From Acetobacter malorum (GTDB lineage Bacteria; Pseudomonadota; Alphaproteobacteria; Acetobacterales; Acetobacteraceae), in assembly GCF_002153605.1 (NCBI RefSeq), contig NZ_JOPG01000022.1, positions 62,001-126,000 of the forward strand: 64,000 nucleotides of DNA. The letters are read 5' to 3'. A model generated the notes under the pieces. The model made no database searches and was not told where the DNA came from. It worked only from the letters and a program-made list of their open reading frames with translations. Below are positions 27,369 through 36,560 of the stretch, piece by piece (position 1 is the first letter of the stretch; each line of letters opens with the position of its first letter). The position numbers were made by a program, and so were the translations under genes.

Positions 27369-27404
27369 CGCGTTTTGCTCCGGCACATACCGGGGCAAAA
27401 CGCG
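27369..27404. terminator. Strong hairpin terminator between convergent genes
   Basis: Arms CGCGTTTTGCTCCGG and CCGGGGCAAAACGCG pair over 15 bases (one G-T) around the loop CACATA, with TTTATTTC a few bases downstream. It lies between the NTF2-like gene and the convergent small gene. Confidence 0.75.
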
Positions 27405-27411
27405 CCAGTCT

Positions 27412-27714
27412 TTATTTCACTGCAAGTTCAACATCGTGCAGACACGCTTTGTCATGCTCGCCCGGATGGCCTTCATGGAAAGGTTCATCCGTCAGCATCA
27501 CGTTGCTCAGATCAGCCAGCCGCAGGCAGGCCCATTTGCCTGTGGGCCTGACCTCTTTCTCGTGGGAATCTTCCCCGCGATAGATCAGAACGCGTTCTTC
27601 TCCATCCCCTTTACCCAGAGCATGGGGCGACCCGAATGCAGGCTTGCCCTGAAAAGAAAAGCTCACTGCTTTTTTCTGTTTAATGGCTTCGCTCAACTGC
27701 TTTTTGACCGTCAT
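27412..27714 (-). CDS. Small protein of unknown function, WYL-like core
   Basis: A 100-aa cytoplasmic protein. The stretch LSEAIKQKKAVSFSFQGK, then SPHALGKGDGEERVLIYR and WACLRLADLSNV resembles the small-barrel core of WYL domains, which bind ligands or nucleic acids, but there is no DNA-binding domain. The C-terminus is histidine- and acid-rich (EPFHEGHPGEHDKACLHD). AAGGAG stands ten bases before ATG 27714; a TTG three codons earlier is less likely. It follows the next small gene by 66 bases on the same strand. Function unknown. Confidence 0.65.
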   Translation of the reverse strand: MTVKKQLSEAIKQKKAVSFSFQGKPAFGSPHALGKGDGEERVLIYRGEDSHEKEVRPTGKWACLRLADLSNVMLTDEPFHEGHPGEHDKACLHDVELAVK

Positions 27715-27780
27715 ATACGGCAATCTCCTTGTACAAATACTACGCCAGTCGGCGGCGGTGCCCGTCAGACAAGCCGGCTC

Positions 27781-28020
27781 TCAGGCAGAAAGCGTCTTCT
27801 TCCCCAGAGCAATAATTTCGTTCTCTTCCAGCCCTTCCGGATTATGACGGGCCTTTTTGGCGACTTCCTTTTCAAAATCGGAAGCGTGTTCGCCACCCTT
27901 CAGCACATGGTCTGCAAGCTGAATAATTTCTGCTTTTGTCAGGAGCTTGGGAGAATGCGTCGCTTTACCCGCCAGATCATGAAGAGAACTGGAAGTATGC
28001 GGAGCTTTATCGTGAGACAT
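27781..28020 (-). CDS. Small helical protein of unknown function
   Basis: A 79-aa basic protein that I cannot assign. It shows two similar helical stretches, LLTKAEIIQLADHVLKGGEHASDFEKEVAKKA and LEENEIIALGKKTL, without signal peptide or membrane segment. AAGGAAATC immediately precedes ATG 28020, and codon use resembles neighbours, so it is likely a real gene. The 146 bases upstream are AT-rich (28021-28166) and contain GTTATAAC and other possible promoter elements but no second gene. Confidence 0.6.
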   Translation of the reverse strand: MSHDKAPHTSSSLHDLAGKATHSPKLLTKAEIIQLADHVLKGGEHASDFEKEVAKKARHNPEGLEENEIIALGKKTLSA

Positions 28021-28166
28021 GATGATTTCCTTAATTCGTCTACTTCTACACAAGATAGGAACGAATAAGGAAATCTCAATGTTATAACATATATTTACTT
28101 ACACAATATATGCTGAAAGCTTGACGTTTTCTTTAAGAAATCACGAAATACAGAGGGCCGCGTTTT

Positions 28167-28781
28167 TTAGGGCGCAGCCTCCCCGGCCTCCGCCAGCCAC
28201 GCCTTCACCTGCCCTTCAGGGTCCGCATGCTGCGTGAAGTCGGAAACTGCCGCCACACTATCTGCCCCGGCATCCAGACACGGGCGCAGGCGCTCCAGCG
28301 TAATACCTCCAATAGCGACCAAAGGCAGATCGCCAATCAGGTTTTTCCACTCCGTCAGACGCTCCGTGCCCTGCGGGCCAAACGGCATTTTCTTCAGGCG
28401 GGTGGGCCAGATGGGCCCGAGAGCCACATAGTCCGGTTTGCAGGCCAGTGCTCTGGTTAGTTCTTCATGGCTATGCGTGCTGATTCCCAGACGGATACCG
28501 GCCTTGCGAATAGCCTCAAGGTCCGCTGTATCCAGATCTTCCTGACCAAGATGAAGGTAATCAATCCCCTCCGCCACAGCGATCTGCCAGTAGTCATTCA
28601 GCACCAGACAGACGTCATGCTTCTTTGCAAAGGCATGGGCCGCGCGAATTTCCGCCAGCAGCTCATCCTGCGGGAAATCCTTGATGCGGAGCTGAATAAA
28701 GCGCGCGCCAGCGCTTCCAAGCCGGTCCACCCAGAGCGCAGTATCAACAACAGGATAAATTTTCTGTGGGAGAGATGTCAT
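28167..28781 (-). CDS. thiE: Thiamine phosphate synthase
   Basis: A 204-aa TIM-barrel enzyme joining the pyrimidine (HMP-PP) and thiazole phosphate moieties. Conserved blocks are [54 protein letters not shown] and [11 protein letters not shown]. The [15 protein letters not shown] form of the pyrophosphate loop is that of the proteobacterial branch fused or linked to thiG. It is the last gene of thiO-thiS-thiG-thiE and overlaps thiG by four bases (ATGA). Confidence 0.92.
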   Translation of the reverse strand: MTSLPQKIYPVVDTALWVDRLGSAGARFIQLRIKDFPQDELLAEIRAAHAFAKKHDVCLVLNDYWQIAVAEGIDYLHLGQEDLDTADLEAIRKAGIRLGISTHSHEELTRALACKPDYVALGPIWPTRLKKMPFGPQGTERLTEWKNLIGDLPLVAIGGITLERLRPCLDAGADSVAAVSDFTQHADPEGQVKAWLAEAGEAAP

Positions 28782-29554
28782 GCCAGCATGGCCTTTCCGA
28801 CGACGGGGGTTGAAGGAACAGCCATATCGCGCTCTTCCATAGGGTCAGCCTTACGGGCCAGCGTGCCGGCCTGCACAGCAAAGCGGAAGGCCTCTGCCAT
28901 CACTGCGGGTTCCCCGGCTTTAGCCACCGCGGTGTTGATCAGAACGGCGTCATAGCCAAGTTCCAGCGCCTGTGCTGCGTGAGACGGCACACCAATGCCT
29001 GCATCCACCACCAGCGGCACATCCGGGAAATGCGCCCGCATGGCCCGCAGCCCGAAAACGTTGTTCAGCCCTTTGCCGGAACCAATCGGCGCGCCCCAGG
29101 GCATCAGCACTTCACACCCCACTGCCAGAAGGCGCTCGGCGACCACCAGATCTTCTGTGGTGTAGGGAAAGACCTTGAAACCATCTTCCGTCAGCACGCG
29201 AGCGGCTTCTACGAGCCCGAACACGTCCGGCTGGAGCGTATCCAGCTCTCCGATGACTTCCAGCTTGACCCAGTCCGTACCGAACACTTCACGCGCCATG
29301 TGGGCAGTGGTGACGGCTTCCTTGACGGTATGGCATCCGGCTGTATTGGGCAGAACCGGCACACCGAGTTCCTGAATAAGGTCCCAGAACGCCTGTCCGG
29401 CCCGCTCCCCGGCAGATTCACGCCGCAGAGAAACCGTGACAACGCCCGGCTGAGCCGCCTTGACCGCATCGCGCAAAATATCAGGGGATGGATACTGGGC
29501 GGTGCCCAGCATGAGCGGAGAAGACAGAACTGTGCCGTAAAAAGATTTCGTCAT
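28778..29554 (-). CDS. thiG: Thiazole synthase
   Basis: A 258-aa TIM-barrel enzyme that builds thiazole phosphate from deoxyxylulose phosphate, dehydroglycine and ThiS thiocarboxylate. Seen are [36 protein letters not shown], the Schiff-base lysine region [26 protein letters not shown] and [30 protein letters not shown]. Complete. It begins six bases after thiS ends and overlaps thiE by ATGA. Dehydroglycine would be supplied by ThiO of the same operon. Confidence 0.97.
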   Translation of the reverse strand: MTKSFYGTVLSSPLMLGTAQYPSPDILRDAVKAAQPGVVTVSLRRESAGERAGQAFWDLIQELGVPVLPNTAGCHTVKEAVTTAHMAREVFGTDWVKLEVIGELDTLQPDVFGLVEAARVLTEDGFKVFPYTTEDLVVAERLLAVGCEVLMPWGAPIGSGKGLNNVFGLRAMRAHFPDVPLVVDAGIGVPSHAAQALELGYDAVLINTAVAKAGEPAVMAEAFRFAVQAGTLARKADPMEERDMAVPSTPVVGKAMLA

Positions 29555-29560
29555 GAGGTC

Positions 29561-29758
29561 TCAGCCTCCCTGCATGGGCGCAACAATTTCAATCCGCGCA
29601 CCCTCCCGCAACACAGTCCGGGCACGGTACGGCACCGGGACAAAGCTGCCATCCATGGCGGTGGCAATCCGCGCCTCGCCGTAGCCGAGTTCATCAATCA
29701 GGGCTGCCAGCGTCTTGGCCGACACCTCATGAACTTCGTCGTTGACCACGATCTGCAT
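29561..29758 (-). CDS. thiS: Sulfur carrier protein ThiS
   Basis: A 65-aa ubiquitin-fold protein carrying sulfur as a C-terminal thiocarboxylate. It opens with MQIVVNDEV, contains LIDELGYGEARIATAMDGSFVP and ends GARIEIVAPMQGG, with the essential terminal Gly-Gly. It lies between thiO and thiG. The adenylating enzyme ThiF is not encoded nearby. Confidence 0.94.
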   Translation of the reverse strand: MQIVVNDEVHEVSAKTLAALIDELGYGEARIATAMDGSFVPVPYRARTVLREGARIEIVAPMQGG

Positions 29759-29825
29759 GTGGGCGTTCTCCCCTTAAACCTCTGTTGCCGGACTTAAGCA
29801 CGTTTCCCCTGCGGGGCAATCGGGT

Positions 29826-30809
29826 TCAGGCTGCCTTCTCCGGCGCTCCGAAAATGATGTTCGCTGCTTCCTGCGCCCGTGCGGGAGAAAGCAGAAAGCC
29901 GTGGCGATACATGCCGTTCACATAAATATGCTGCCCATCCTGCACGACGGTGGGCATGTTGTCCGGGTAGGACGGTCGCAGCCCGGTGCCCATTTCCAGA
30001 ATTTCCGCTTCACCAAACCCCGGATGCAGCACCCAGACCGCATTGAGCAGCTCGGTCATGGAGCGCACGGTCATCCCGCCTGCGTTTTCGCTTTCAATCA
30101 TGGTGGCCCCGACCATGAAGACATGGTCAGCCCGCGGCACGATGTAAATGGGAATACGAGGGTGCAGCATGCGCACCGGGCGATGCAGCGCAACGTCCGG
30201 GCAGCGTAGCAAAATCATCTCGCCCCGTACGCCCCGCAGCGTATTGAGTTTGGCACGGGCATTCAGCCCGGTGCAGTCCACCACCCAGTCAAAATCGGCT
30301 TCATCCGGTGCCGATGCACCGTCCAGCAGCACGGTGCCCCCCATGACTTCCAGACTTTGCCGGAGGGCAATCAGAGCCTTGCGAGGGTCAACGTGCCCTT
30401 CATCAGCAAAAAAGAGGGCTTTATGGAAACGGCCCGCCAGATCCGGCTCCAGCAGCGCAATATCTTCCGTGCCAAGGGTATGAAAATGCGATGTGCGCCG
30501 CCCGAACCGGGCAATCTCCCCTACATCCCGCGGGGGAGATAAAACCAGACTCCCGGCCCGCACGACATCGGGCACATGCGCAGCCCACCACTCCACAGAT
30601 TCAACGGACTGCGCCGTTACCTCGGCAGGAGCGGATTCAGCCTCACACCAGGGGGCGAGCATGCCGCCCGCCATCCATGATGCTCCGGCGCCGACCCGCC
30701 CCCCACAATCATACAGCGTAACCTGCCCGCCACGCTCGGCCAGCGTGACAGAGGCCGTCATACCGGCAACACCGGCTCCTTTGACCAGAATGCGCGGAGT
30801 GCTGTGCAT
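29826..30809 (-). CDS. thiO: Glycine oxidase ThiO
   Basis: A 327-aa FAD-dependent oxidase giving dehydroglycine for thiazole formation. The dinucleotide-binding motif is ILVKGAGVAGMTASVTLAERG, then ASWMAGGMLAPWCEAE, a family signature, DWVVDCTGLNAR and the closing IYVNGMYRHGFLLSPA with the active-site region. AGGATTTGAAGACC precedes ATG 30809; a GTG 11 codons upstream is open but unsupported. First gene of the thiamine operon. The short leader shows no TPP riboswitch, so control of the operon is not evident. Confidence 0.92.
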   Translation of the reverse strand: MHSTPRILVKGAGVAGMTASVTLAERGGQVTLYDCGGRVGAGASWMAGGMLAPWCEAESAPAEVTAQSVESVEWWAAHVPDVVRAGSLVLSPPRDVGEIARFGRRTSHFHTLGTEDIALLEPDLAGRFHKALFFADEGHVDPRKALIALRQSLEVMGGTVLLDGASAPDEADFDWVVDCTGLNARAKLNTLRGVRGEMILLRCPDVALHRPVRMLHPRIPIYIVPRADHVFMVGATMIESENAGGMTVRSMTELLNAVWVLHPGFGEAEILEMGTGLRPSYPDNMPTVVQDGQHIYVNGMYRHGFLLSPARAQEAANIIFGAPEKAA

Positions 30810-30886
30810 GGTCTTCAAATCCTTCCACGTCCACCCGGCCACTCCATCCGGATTTCCATGTTATAACAACAGAATAGCAGGAGACA

Positions 30887-31363
30887 CTAGAAGAGGCGCG
30901 CCACAAGCACCACCAGCAGGCAGCATTCCGTAACCGCCGTCACAATCCACCGCAGGCCCATATAGCCGCTCGGCAAGGCGCCTGTGCGCCACCCCTGCCG
31001 CTCCAGCACAGCCAGCAGTGGGACTGCTACGGCCAGAATCGCAACACCGGCCACAGGCATCCACGCAAACGCTGTATAGGTAGCAACCCACCCGATAAAC
31101 GCAGGCACCACCCCCAGCACAAGCCGCATGATATCCGTGCGGTCTGCCCCACTGGTGACAATCATTGGTGCGGGTTCAAGCGCCAGCCCCCAGTGTACCG
31201 CCCCGAAAAAGGCCAGAGACACCGCGCAGTAAGACACAAAGGCCATCATCAGATTGGGGATGGGCACGCCGGAGGTAAAAAACACAATCCCGCATGCGCA
31301 GAAAATCAGGGGCAGAAGCCCCGCTATTGCCAGCACCACCGCCACAAATGGAAGTCTCTTCAT
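30887..31363 (-). CDS. DUF3429 family membrane protein
   Basis: A 158-aa polytopic membrane protein with five hydrophobic segments, similar in pattern to the DUF3429/TMEM69 family of inner-membrane proteins. Typical pieces are FVSYCAVSLAFFGAVHWGLAL, GVVPAFIGWVATYTAFAW and GYMGLRWIVTAVTECCLLVVLVARL. Function unknown. It stands 78 bases upstream of thiO on the same strand and may be cotranscribed with the thiamine genes; it is divergent from eno. Confidence 0.8.
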   Translation of the reverse strand: MKRLPFVAVVLAIAGLLPLIFCACGIVFFTSGVPIPNLMMAFVSYCAVSLAFFGAVHWGLALEPAPMIVTSGADRTDIMRLVLGVVPAFIGWVATYTAFAWMPVAGVAILAVAVPLLAVLERQGWRTGALPSGYMGLRWIVTAVTECCLLVVLVARLF

Positions 31364-31400
31364 GAGCTTTGGGTGTGCCTCCTCTGCACGCTTTCAGGTC

Positions 31401-31415
31401 GTCAACTGGTTGACA
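31401..31415 (+). promoter_or_regulatory. Possible eno promoter element overlapping an inverted repeat
   Basis: GTCAAC-TG-GTTGAC is an inverted repeat with six-base arms whose right arm merges with TTGACA (31410-31415), a consensus -35 sequence, about 130 bases before the eno start. No good -10 sequence was found at standard spacing, so this is only a candidate. Confidence 0.3.
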
Positions 31416-31539
31416 GAAAAGCCCAACAGGCTGCCACTAGCAACTGCAAGGAAACGCGCGCAGCCGTGTTTCGTTGAAGCAAAAAGAAAAACAACGCATC
31501 TCGGCCAGCCCAAATTGCCTGAGCCTGAAACGGGAATGA

Positions 31540-32823
<1,284 letters not shown>

Positions 32824-32859
32824 GCGACAGGGCTGCACCAGCAGACTGAAGCCTTTAAG

Positions 32860-32889
32860 AGCCGTGTTCTCCGGAGCACGGCTTTTTTT
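32860..32889 (+). terminator. Rho-independent terminator of eno
   Basis: Stem AGCCGTGTTC / GGAGCACGGCT closes a short loop and is followed by seven Ts, 37 bases after the eno stop codon. Confidence 0.85.
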
Positions 32890-32992
32890 ATGCCCTTCCA
32901 CACCTACAGTCTCTTCCTGTGCAGATCTTCATGGTTTAGACATAAAGATATGGTCAGAATGCCATTTTCCGGGACAGAGGGACGTTAAAATC

Positions 32993-33322
32993 GTGCAAAT
33001 CGGCCGCTTTATCAGACGTGCAGTGCGCGCCATTGTTCCGCCCACCGTTTTTCTGGGTATTGCGGTCTATTTTGGCTGGAACGCCACGCAGGGTGACCAC
33101 GGCATGAAGGCTTATCAGAGCCAGCTTGTGCTACTGGATCAGGCCAAACAGGCCCAGCAGGATGCCTCGGCAGAGCAGATCGCCTGGCGGCGGCGTGTAA
33201 ACGGCCTGCGGGAACAGTCTCTGGATAATGACACACTGGATGAACGCGCTCGCGCCATGCTCAATCTGGCGGACAAGAACGATATTGTGGTGCCGTATGA
33301 CCGGCATGACCCGCTTTACTGA
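32993..33322 (+). CDS. Septum formation initiator family protein (FtsB/DivIC-like)
   Basis: A 109-aa single-pass membrane protein. A basic N-terminus and transmembrane segment (VPPTVFLGIAVYFGWNA) are followed by a coiled coil (residues about 40-80) and the alphaproteobacterial FtsB end DERARAMLNLADKNDIVVPYD. FtsB, with FtsL and FtsQ, activates septal peptidoglycan synthesis. The GTG at 32993 is chosen because homology starts there and AGAGGGACG lies upstream; the frame is open back into the eno terminator. The position just after eno is standard for alphaproteobacteria, but no pdhA follows here. Confidence 0.85.
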   Translation: MQIGRFIRRAVRAIVPPTVFLGIAVYFGWNATQGDHGMKAYQSQLVLLDQAKQAQQDASAEQIAWRRRVNGLREQSLDNDTLDERARAMLNLADKNDIVVPYDRHDPLY

Positions 33323-33349
33323 GCGCCGACACCACTCCCTGTTCCAAGC

Positions 33350-33381
33350 AAACCCCGCAGATCTGTCTGGCGGGGTTTTTC
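33350..33381 (+). terminator. Rho-independent terminator of ftsB
   Basis: Stem AACCCCGC / GCGGGGTT with a short loop is followed by TTTCTTT, 28 bases after the stop of the FtsB-like gene. Confidence 0.8.
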
Positions 33382-33406
33382 TTTATCCACGCGACACAGC
33401 AGCCAT

Positions 33407-33440
33407 AAAAAAAAGCGGCCCCTGATGGAGCCGCCTTTTT
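33407..33440. terminator. Bidirectional terminator between ftsB-like gene and rpmG
   Basis: An A8 run, stem GCGGC / GCCGC with a ten-base loop, and a T5 run lie 28 bases beyond the rpmG stop. It mainly serves rpmG on the minus strand. Confidence 0.75.
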
Positions 33441-33467
33441 ATAATCTCTTCCCTCAGAAGGGCGAGA

Positions 33468-33635
33468 TTATTTGATTTTCGCTTCGCGGAACACGACGTG
33501 CTTGCGTGCAACGGGATCGTACTTCTTCAGTTCCATCTTGCCGGTGTGGGCACGGGCGTTCTTCTTGGTGACATAGAAGTAACCGGTGTCCGCCGTGGAA
33601 ACGAGACGGATTTTGATAACATTGGTCTTGGCCAT
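33468..33635 (-). CDS. rpmG: 50S ribosomal protein L33
   Basis: A 55-aa basic ribosomal protein, reading [20 protein letters not shown] and onward to [18 protein letters not shown]. It is the zinc-free type: the CxxC pairs of the zinc form are absent, with threonine, asparagine and lysine at those places (VTKKNARAH). The gene is monocistronic, with a structured leader and a possible promoter upstream and a terminator downstream. Confidence 0.96.
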   Translation of the reverse strand: MAKTNVIKIRLVSTADTGYFYVTKKNARAHTGKMELKKYDPVARKHVVFREAKIK

Positions 33636-33662
33636 AGCTTCCTCAGCAGAGCATCGTTAAAC

Positions 33663-33737
33663 CCGGCACCACGCCAGAAACGTGGTCGGGTGGTGTTCAA
33701 GTGCCGGCAAAATGCGCATACAAGAGCCAAACGTCAA
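33663..33737 (-). promoter_or_regulatory. Possible rpmG promoter and structured leader
   Basis: On the minus strand TTGACG (33737-33732), 17 bases and CATTTT (33714-33709) could form a promoter. Just downstream the RNA would fold with outer arms CCGGCAC/GTGCCGG (33663-33669 with 33701-33707) and inner arms ACCACG/CGTGGT (33668-33673 with 33681-33686), which share two bases and so are partly alternative. Confidence 0.4.
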
Positions 33738-33787
33738 GCATTCTTGCATCATTCAGGCGTGGGAATAGCCGAAAGGAGTAAAAAAAC

Positions 33788-34987
33788 ATGCTGGATGTGG
33801 CTGTTGCGCGCGCCCGAATCCTTGAAAAATTCTCAGCCGGGGGTCTGGAAACCGTCTCTCTGGCCGATGGGTGTGGCCGTGTGCTGGCCTCTCCGCTCAC
33901 CGCGCGCCTCTCCAATCCTCCTGTTTCCATCTCCTCCATGGATGGCTACGCCCTGAAAGCGGAGGACGCGCAGGAAGGCGCTACACTACGTATTCTGGGC
34001 GAAGCGCCCGCGGGCCACCCGTCCAGCCTGACCGTGGAGAAAGGCACCTGCCTGCGCCTGTTTACCGGCAGCCAGATCCCCGCCGGGGCCGATATGGTCA
34101 TGATTCAGGAAAATGTGCGACGCGAGGGCGATCACGCAACGCTGCTCAGCGCCGGGCGCGTGGGCCAGTTTATCCGCAAAGAAGGGCAGGATTTCCGCAA
34201 AGGCGACATTCTGGTGCCCGCTGGCAAGCAAATCGGGCCGCGTGATATCGGGCTGGCAGCCGCAGGGGGTCATATCTGGCTCCCCGTCTCGCGCCGTCCG
34301 CGCATTGGCGTTCTGGCCACGGGTGATGAGATAGTGCTGCCCGGAGACCCAGCCTCACCAGACTCCATCGTTAATTCCGGCGCGTTTATGATTTCCGCCC
34401 TGCTTAAATCTCTGGGGGCAGACGCCATTCTGCTTCCTGTTGCACGGGATAACGCCGAGTCTCTTTCTGCCGCCATCGGGCAGGCGCATACGCTGGACCT
34501 GCTGGTAACCATCGGCGGGGCAAGCGTGGGCACGTATGACGTCGTGCGCAGCACGCTGGAGGCTCATGGTCTGGCTCTGGATTTCTGGAAAATCGCCATG
34601 CGTCCCGGCAGACCGCTGATGTTTGGCCAGCTTGGCCACACACCGGTTATCGGCCTGCCGGGCAATCCGGTTGCTGCTCTGGTATGCAGTCTGGTGTTTG
34701 TGGCCCCTGCCCTGCGCAAGCTGCTCGGCCAGCCCGTGCCGGAAGAAATGGAAACAGACGCCGCCTTGCTGGGTGCGGACATTGGCGAGAATGACCAGCG
34801 GCAAGATTTTGTGCGCTGCCGCCTGACACCGCAGGCTGATGGGCAGCTCCCGCTGGCAACGCCTTTCAGCTCACAGGATTCGGCGCAGCTGAATATTTTT
34901 GCACAAAGTCAGGCGCTCCTGATTCGCGCGCCTTTCGCGCCAGCCGAAAAAGCCGGTGCGCCCTGCCGCATTCTCCGGCTGCCCTGA
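33788..34987 (+). CDS. moeA: Molybdopterin molybdenumtransferase
   Basis: A 399-aa enzyme inserting molybdate into adenylated molybdopterin. Blocks seen are SMDGYALKAEDA, LRLFTGSQIPAGADMVMIQE, EGQDFRKGDILVPAGKQIGPRDIGLAAAGG, the RPRIGVLATGDEIV domain start, TIGGASVGTYD, WKIAMRPGRPLMFG and GLPGNPVAALV. Three-domain length as expected. GAAAGGAG lies upstream of ATG 33788. It is convergent with the oprB gene, five bases apart, and is separated from moaA and moaE-moaD. Confidence 0.96.
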   Translation: MLDVAVARARILEKFSAGGLETVSLADGCGRVLASPLTARLSNPPVSISSMDGYALKAEDAQEGATLRILGEAPAGHPSSLTVEKGTCLRLFTGSQIPAGADMVMIQENVRREGDHATLLSAGRVGQFIRKEGQDFRKGDILVPAGKQIGPRDIGLAAAGGHIWLPVSRRPRIGVLATGDEIVLPGDPASPDSIVNSGAFMISALLKSLGADAILLPVARDNAESLSAAIGQAHTLDLLVTIGGASVGTYDVVRSTLEAHGLALDFWKIAMRPGRPLMFGQLGHTPVIGLPGNPVAALVCSLVFVAPALRKLLGQPVPEEMETDAALLGADIGENDQRQDFVRCRLTPQADGQLPLATPFSSQDSAQLNIFAQSQALLIRAPFAPAEKAGAPCRILRLP

Positions 34988-34992
34988 GAGCG

Positions 34993-36300
34993 TTAGAACG
35001 ACATACTGGAATGCAGGCCGAAAATGGCTTCGTCTTTCACTCTGCGGCCCGTGGTATCCAGCACTCCGCCGCTGGGTGACAGCATTCCCTGAAGATCAGG
35101 CTGGATAAGGAGCCAGGGTGTCACCTGAAACTGATAGGTCAGTTCCAGATGATATTCGGCATGCTGCGCCAGCGTGCCTGCCCGTCGCTCTGACCGCCGC
35201 AAAACCGGACTGGCCTCGCCATAGCCAAAACCAAGCCCCAGAACATCATTGGCACGCTGGAATGGCGCGTTCAGCAAAAGTCCGGCATCCACTGCATTGA
35301 CAATCTGGTTGCGGTTGGCAGGCGGTGCCCATGTGGCTCGCACAAAGCCCGCAAGCGTCTGCTTCCCCGCAAGATTAGCCAGAACCTGATCAGCCACCGC
35401 GTAAAACGTCCAGTTACCTTTATGGCGGACGGTCGGGTCCGCCTGATCTGGGAAGCGGCCGGTGTCACCGTAGCCACCCAGCTTGTAGGTTCCGTCCTTC
35501 CCCCAGAGCTGTGTGTGATACTGCGCTTCCAGAAACATCAGCGCCCCCGTGCCAAAGTGGAATCGGGTGCCGCTGGAGTCCTGATTCTGGTTCCACGGGT
35601 CGGCATCGTTCAAAAAACCTGCGCCAATCGGGTTATCATCCGCAACGGCGGCCAGAACTGTCCAGCGTTTGGAGAGCTTATATTTCACCCGCACGGCAGG
35701 TGTGCCCAGAGGTGACGCTGGCCCCTGATCATACAGGTTGTTATCCGGCACCATCGGCCAGGAAAACGAGGCGTTCATGAACTGCTGCGCACCGTCACTC
35801 CCCATGAAGTCATGACTGAGGTCGAGCTTACCAATCCGCACGTCCAGCCGGTCATAGTCGAAGGTCTGGCCATACCAGACCTCATAGAGCCGCAGATTGA
35901 TATCTGCCTCAATCCCGGAGACCTGATTGAACACATAAAGCGGCTGGTTGCTGAAGGGATGACCGCGAATATCCACGCCACTGATGCCAATGGTACCGAG
36001 CGGCAGATGCGTCAGACGCCCGAGGTCCACAGAAAGCTGCCCGGTGGTCACGCCAATATAATTATTGGACGGCTGGCTTCCGCCGACGGGAACAGCCCAC
36101 AGTTCATTCTGGTCCGTCAGCTGAAAATCCACGCCATGCTCGGCCAGAATGCGCCGCACACCACCCCAGTCCCGTGTCAGGCGATCGTCAAAGCTGAACG
36201 CATCTGCATCGGCAGCTGCCCCCTGTGCCTCCGCCTGAGGCAGGCTCAGACTGAAACAGGCACAAATTGCTACCGGGACCGTGATAATTTTCCTAAACAC
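34993..36300 (-). CDS. Carbohydrate-selective porin, OprB family
   Basis: A 435-aa outer-membrane protein with a signal peptide (CACFSLSLPQAEAQ, cut after AEA). The OprB pattern is clear: LTRDWGGVRRILAEHGVDFQLTDQNELW, RLYEVWYGQTF, DVRIGKLDLSHDF and a barrel ending in a terminal phenylalanine, HSSMSF. OprB porins let glucose and other sugars through the outer membrane to periplasmic dehydrogenases, the main energy route in acetic acid bacteria. The start is GTG 36300 with AAAAGG six bases upstream. Divergent from lexA with 260 bases between them. Confidence 0.9.
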   Translation of the reverse strand: MFRKIITVPVAICACFSLSLPQAEAQGAAADADAFSFDDRLTRDWGGVRRILAEHGVDFQLTDQNELWAVPVGGSQPSNNYIGVTTGQLSVDLGRLTHLPLGTIGISGVDIRGHPFSNQPLYVFNQVSGIEADINLRLYEVWYGQTFDYDRLDVRIGKLDLSHDFMGSDGAQQFMNASFSWPMVPDNNLYDQGPASPLGTPAVRVKYKLSKRWTVLAAVADDNPIGAGFLNDADPWNQNQDSSGTRFHFGTGALMFLEAQYHTQLWGKDGTYKLGGYGDTGRFPDQADPTVRHKGNWTFYAVADQVLANLAGKQTLAGFVRATWAPPANRNQIVNAVDAGLLLNAPFQRANDVLGLGFGYGEASPVLRRSERRAGTLAQHAEYHLELTYQFQVTPWLLIQPDLQGMLSPSGGVLDTTGRRVKDEAIFGLHSSMSF

Positions 36301-36560
36301 CGAACCTTTTCAATATGTTATACAACCGCAAATCAGAACGGCATCTGGGTTTTCCGACCGAAAAAAGCGGCCTTGCTTAAATAATCCTGCTGAAAGCACA
36401 CAGGCCCGCAACGGGGCTGTTGGTGGGGAACTTTACAGACACAGTAGAAAATACAGAAGCGCTTTTGCCGAACAGAATAACCCCTTGACTAAAAAAGAGA
36501 ACTTATATAGAACAAACCATTATACAAACAAAAAACACTCATCTGCTCCGGGGTGCCGCA
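36301..36560. other. Divergent promoter region of oprB and lexA
   Basis: A 260-base AT-rich region. On the minus strand TATAAC at 36322-36317 is a possible -10 for oprB. On the plus strand the lexA SOS box and a TTGACT element lie at 36485-36513. Nothing coding is seen. Confidence 0.55.
36485..36513 (+). promoter_or_regulatory. SOS box (LexA operator) and lexA promoter
   Basis: GAAC-N7-GAAC occurs at 36499-36513, an exact match to the direct-repeat operator of alphaproteobacterial LexA. TTGACT (36485-36490) lies nine bases before it, and TATAGA/TAGAAC inside it could be the -10, so LexA would block RNA polymerase at its own promoter. It is 48 bases before the lexA start codon. Confidence 0.85.

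Noticed and set aside
28021-28166. AT-rich gap as attachment site, small RNA or transferred fragment
   Set aside because: No direct repeats, integrase or tRNA are nearby; it fits a promoter region for the 79-aa protein.
30810-30886. TPP riboswitch before thiO
   Set aside because: The gap is short, and the conserved riboswitch boxes were not found.
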